The notes below the pieces were generated by a model. That model worked only from the letters and a program-made list of their open reading frames with translations. It was not told the origin of the DNA and searched no databases. Of a stretch of 64,000 nt of DNA, positions 61,436 through 64,000 are shown in pieces (the stretch's first letter is position 1; each line of letters starts with the position of its first letter). The translations under genes were made by a program, and so were the position numbers. The stretch comes from Nipponacmea schrenckii (taxonomy: Eukaryota > Mollusca > Gastropoda > Lottiidae), in contig JAUJPP010000012.1 of NCBI GenBank assembly GCA_030562195.1, forward strand, positions 7,378,001 through 7,442,000, in the 5' to 3' direction.

Positions 61436-63027
61436 TGTGATAACTATGATATGTCTGTAAATTAAGATAAGTCAAAAATCGTAGTTTTTAAAAATGGTTG
61501 CCACTTTTCAAATAGTGAAAAATGGTATTACAAAGGCGATACTGTAGAAACCGTGTCTTACTATAAGTATCTTGGCACAGTATTTTCATGCAGGTTTAAA
61601 TGGACAGTGTGTTGTAAAACACTCTCCTTTCAAAGTTCAAAAGGCTTAAACTTGATAAAACACTGTATATCAAAATTAGGTAACAGAGATATTAAGATTG
61701 CATTCAAATTGTTTGATACAATGATTATCCCAATATTGACATAATATGGTGCAGAAATATGGGGTGTGTGTCCCAGAGAAAGCATAGAGATAGTCCAGAA
61801 TAAATTTTGTAAGTGGCTCCTTTGCTTGGGCAATAAAACCTCAAATATATTAGCTAGGCAGGAGTGTGGTAGGCATGAAGTACAAGTCATATACATGGCC
61901 AAGCCAATAATCTACTTCCTAAAAATCCAAGAAATGATGGAAGAGAGACTTCCAAAACAATGCTTTACTGTGTTATATATTCTAGATTCTGCTGGCCGCA
62001 TAACCTGGTGCACCAGTGTCCGCAAACTATTATATGAGATAGGATTTGGCTTTGTATGGGAAGCAGAGAGTGTAGGGAATATTAAAGCTTTCAAAATAGC
62101 TCTTAAGCAAATACTAAAAGATATAGATCTACAACAGGTCAGTTCAAAGCTTCAAGCTTCAAGAAAATATAGCTTCTATACCCTTATACGAGACACTAGT
62201 CCGAAAATAGCTGTTTAATTACACTCTGTTCCCCAATACCTGAGATTGTATTTATCTTTATTAAAGGGATAATAGGCGTTAGAACGAACATAAAAAATTA
62301 AGTTCACTCAAATTTGGACAATAACAGTATATATCCATCAGTGGACTTACCTATACATCAAAATCCCTCTAAAATCCGATAAAACCCCAAAATAAAGTAG
62401 TTAATCGTAAAACGCTTGAGCCATCCATCAAGCGATTTTCAAATCGTGTAAATATAAAGGGAAGTAACTCTAACATGTGGGTTTTCACGCGTCCTTGACC
62501 CCTACTGTTGAATTCCACAATGATGTTTTAGCGTTGATTTACTAGACGCTTTTATTCTCAAACTGAATGGAATCGTCGCTGGCTCACTTTTTTTAAAATT
62601 CCGAAAATATTTTTATTGTGGCTTTTTAAAATTTGGTAAAGTGTGGGATGCATACTTATTTAATTAATAGTCAATATGAAACACAAATATAAGCCGTAGC
62701 ATGAGTGTATTCTAACGCCTATTATCCCTTTAAGATGTTCATCCCATACTCTAGAGGTTGAGTTAAGAAGTAGGAATGGGATAGAATATAGTGAAAGAAT
62801 TTGTAGAATTTGTAACTTAAGAAAAGTTGAAGATGAATACCATTTTATAATGGAATGCCCTATGTTATCTGACATCAGATATAATATATTGCCACATAAA
62901 TTTGTCAAATACCCATCACTCGAAAACATGATCTGTTTATTTAAGTGCTTATCCCACCAATCAATTCTCGCTATGTACATCAAGTTAGCCTTAACATATC
63001 GTAGTGAACAGTTAACCCTCGCATAGT
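61436..63027 (+). pseudogene. C-terminal part of the LINE ORF2, broken
   Basis: After the RT: DKSKIVVFKNG, SYYKYLGTVFSCRFKWT, the PILT-stop-YGAEIWG block (61728-61762) and IVQNKFCKWLLCLGNKTSN. The frame then stays open to a stop at 62216-62218. After the nested MITE the coding similarity resumes with EYSERICRICNLRKVEDEYH, then FIMECPML, a CxxC...H...C arrangement typical of the C-terminus of many LINE ORF2 proteins, ending near 63026. Nonsense codons (for example at 61462-61464 and 61742-61744) and frame changes show decay. Across the MITE the coding frame is continuous once the insert and one TTAA are left out. The 132-codon minus frame 62660-63058 is an antisense shadow. Confidence 0.85.
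62265..62729. mobile_element. 465-bp MITE nested in the LINE, TTAA target, T2/Kolobok-like ends
   Basis: Perfect 20-bp terminal inverted repeats: AGGGATAATAGGCGTTAGAA at 62265-62284 and its complement TTCTAACGCCTATTATCCCT at 62710-62729. TTAA lies on both sides (62261-62264, 62730-62733). The termini TTAAAGGGA fit the TTAAAGGRR pattern I recall for Xenopus T2 MITEs of the Kolobok superfamily; a TA target would also be compatible because TTAA is palindromic. No coding capacity. The interior contains the 13-mer AAGGGAAGTAACT (62457-62469), found twice elsewhere in the window. It inserted after the LINE did, so it is the younger event. Confidence 0.9.
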
Positions 63028-63244
63028 TAGCTCCTAGATTTCCGTCCAGGCTTGTCACTGTTCCCTCCAGTATTAGTATCTGAATGTAAACGGTTGCTGT
63101 GTTGCCAGATTATGTAACTATGCATAGCACCCCAATCTCTGTATTTACATTTAATGCAATGCTTATATGTACAATGGGCTGAAGGCCTTGTAGTGTGAAT
63201 AAATAATTATTATTATTAATTATTATTATTAAACTTCTTTTAGG

Positions 63245-64000
63245 ATAGATTTTAAATAAGAAACATCCAAAGAAGGTAAGCTTAGTGTTTACTCAGACTC
63301 AGTAATAATGAATATATTCAGAAACACACATCCTGAAGTCAAGTAATATTCAAGTAAGAAATAACAATATCTAACGGGAAAGTTTTATTATTCCATGTAG
63401 AGGAGGTGATAGAGAGTGGGCTAACCAGACATTGATCAACTTGTACAAACCATTTATTCTACAGAATGAATCAACTTAGAATTGCTGGGTATGTTACAAT
63501 TAATTTTACTGAACGCTATTTTATAGGCAGTCTGTTACTTCTCCAATCCATGACTATGGAAACGCTTGCTTCCTAACCTGTGTTTAACCCACTGTTATTT
63601 GTTTTCTGTTCTACGTATGTTATACAACAAAGAGCTGTGCCGAAAGTGATAACCACTAATTTTCATATAATGATAAAGAAAGTTACCCTTGTTATAAACA
63701 TTCAAAACATAATACGATGTTAATATTCAATTATTGTAAAAAAAAACATGGACGTTAACATTTGGTAAAAGCCATCTAAGTATATCAGAGTTTCGACCTA
63801 CGTTTATCTATGTAGCTATGATTTACATCAGATTCGTCTGTTGGGGGTTGAATGACCTTCCTTTTAAACTTGTCGTATTCTCTTGTTGTAAAGTCAGTGA
63901 TTAGAGACTGGAGAAAGTATTTAAGTGCGAAAAGCAGTCAGAAATTGAAAAGAAATAAGAGGCATTATAAAAGCATTTAGAAGTTAATCTATAGTTGTTA
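63245..64000. other. Non-coding right edge
   Basis: No gene or repeat supported in the last 755 bp. Confidence 0.5.

Larger units (their letters stand above)
60741..63244 (+). mobile_element. 5'-truncated non-LTR retrotransposon (LINE) with target-site duplication
   Basis: The element spans 60756-63229, flanked by 15-bp direct repeats with one mismatch: TAAACTTATTTTAGG at 60741-60755 and TAAACTTCTTTTAGG at 63230-63244. It begins inside the reverse transcriptase (frame reading GQFPESWSEGIILSLFKKGD). It continues through RT, the YKYLG...W region and a C-terminal zinc-finger-like domain. It ends with a short 3'UTR (GTACAATGGGCTGAAGGCC) and an (ATT)n tail from about 63200. 5' truncation, TSDs and a simple-repeat tail are standard for target-primed reverse transcription. 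Domain content fits the Jockey/CR1/I-like group. A 465-bp MITE plus TTAA is nested at 62261-62733. Confidence 0.9.

Noticed and set aside
62660..63058. 132-codon minus-strand open frame
   Set aside because: Antisense to the C-terminal LINE coding region and overlapping the MITE end; a shadow frame.

Overview
The window looks like AT-rich (roughly two-thirds A+T by eye) nuclear DNA from a mollusc, plausibly a gastropod. The evidence is the one complete protein gene, a secreted GH5 beta-mannanase of the type molluscs use to digest algal mannan, together with spliceosomal exon signals and dispersed repeats of kinds common in mollusc genomes. Species cannot be named from the sequence alone. It is gene-poor: one intact gene, a few isolated exon-like islands, and a dense collection of mobile-element relics and minisatellites.

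Layout. 0-12 kb is mostly non-coding, with two short terminal-inverted-repeat (TIR) candidates (335-523, 6565-6900), a GC-richer dispersed-repeat-like island (7475-7655), a SINE-like core (10.4-10.6 kb) and a ~75-bp tandem repeat (12.0-12.33 kb). A convincing internal coding exon lies on the minus strand at 12843-13086. At 18.09-18.84 kb is a bipartite repeat with iterated internal units; a second, internally different copy lies at 46.9-47.37 kb. The mannanase gene (18937-20076, minus) has an uninterrupted coding exon, a probable 108-bp 5'UTR intron and a TATA box. A truncated, frameshifted tail copy of it lies just upstream (20985-21197). A 37-bp minisatellite of about 38 copies fills 22.6-24.0 kb.

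28740-29800 is a 1.06-kb non-autonomous DNA transposon with perfect 14-bp TIRs flanked by TTAA. A YY1-like ATGGCGGC first-exon candidate is at 30988, and a MITE with internal CACCTTGGTG palindromes is at 35688-36275. A possible coding exon is at 37.4-37.66 kb and a piggyBac-transposase relic at about 38.6 kb. Tandem repeats of 32 and 30 bp lie side by side at 39.5-40.1 kb. Two copies of a tRNA-headed SINE face opposite ways at 41.6 and 44.6-44.9 kb.

54.3-55.45 kb is a higher-order minisatellite: a 118-bp unit made of 40+38+40-bp subunits. A minus-strand exon with a strong donor is at 58524-58614. The window closes with a 5'-truncated, dead LINE (60756-63229) bounded by near-identical 15-bp target-site duplications. 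A 465-bp TTAA-flanked MITE is nested inside that LINE.

How the parts may relate. The minus-strand exons at 58.5 kb and 12.9 kb have compatible splice phase, so they could belong to one large gene with the mannanase nested in an intron; this is inference only. The TTAA-flanked non-autonomous elements and the piggyBac relic suggest past activity of TTAA-specific transposases. Most open frames below about 125 codons are expected by chance at this base composition and are not annotated.
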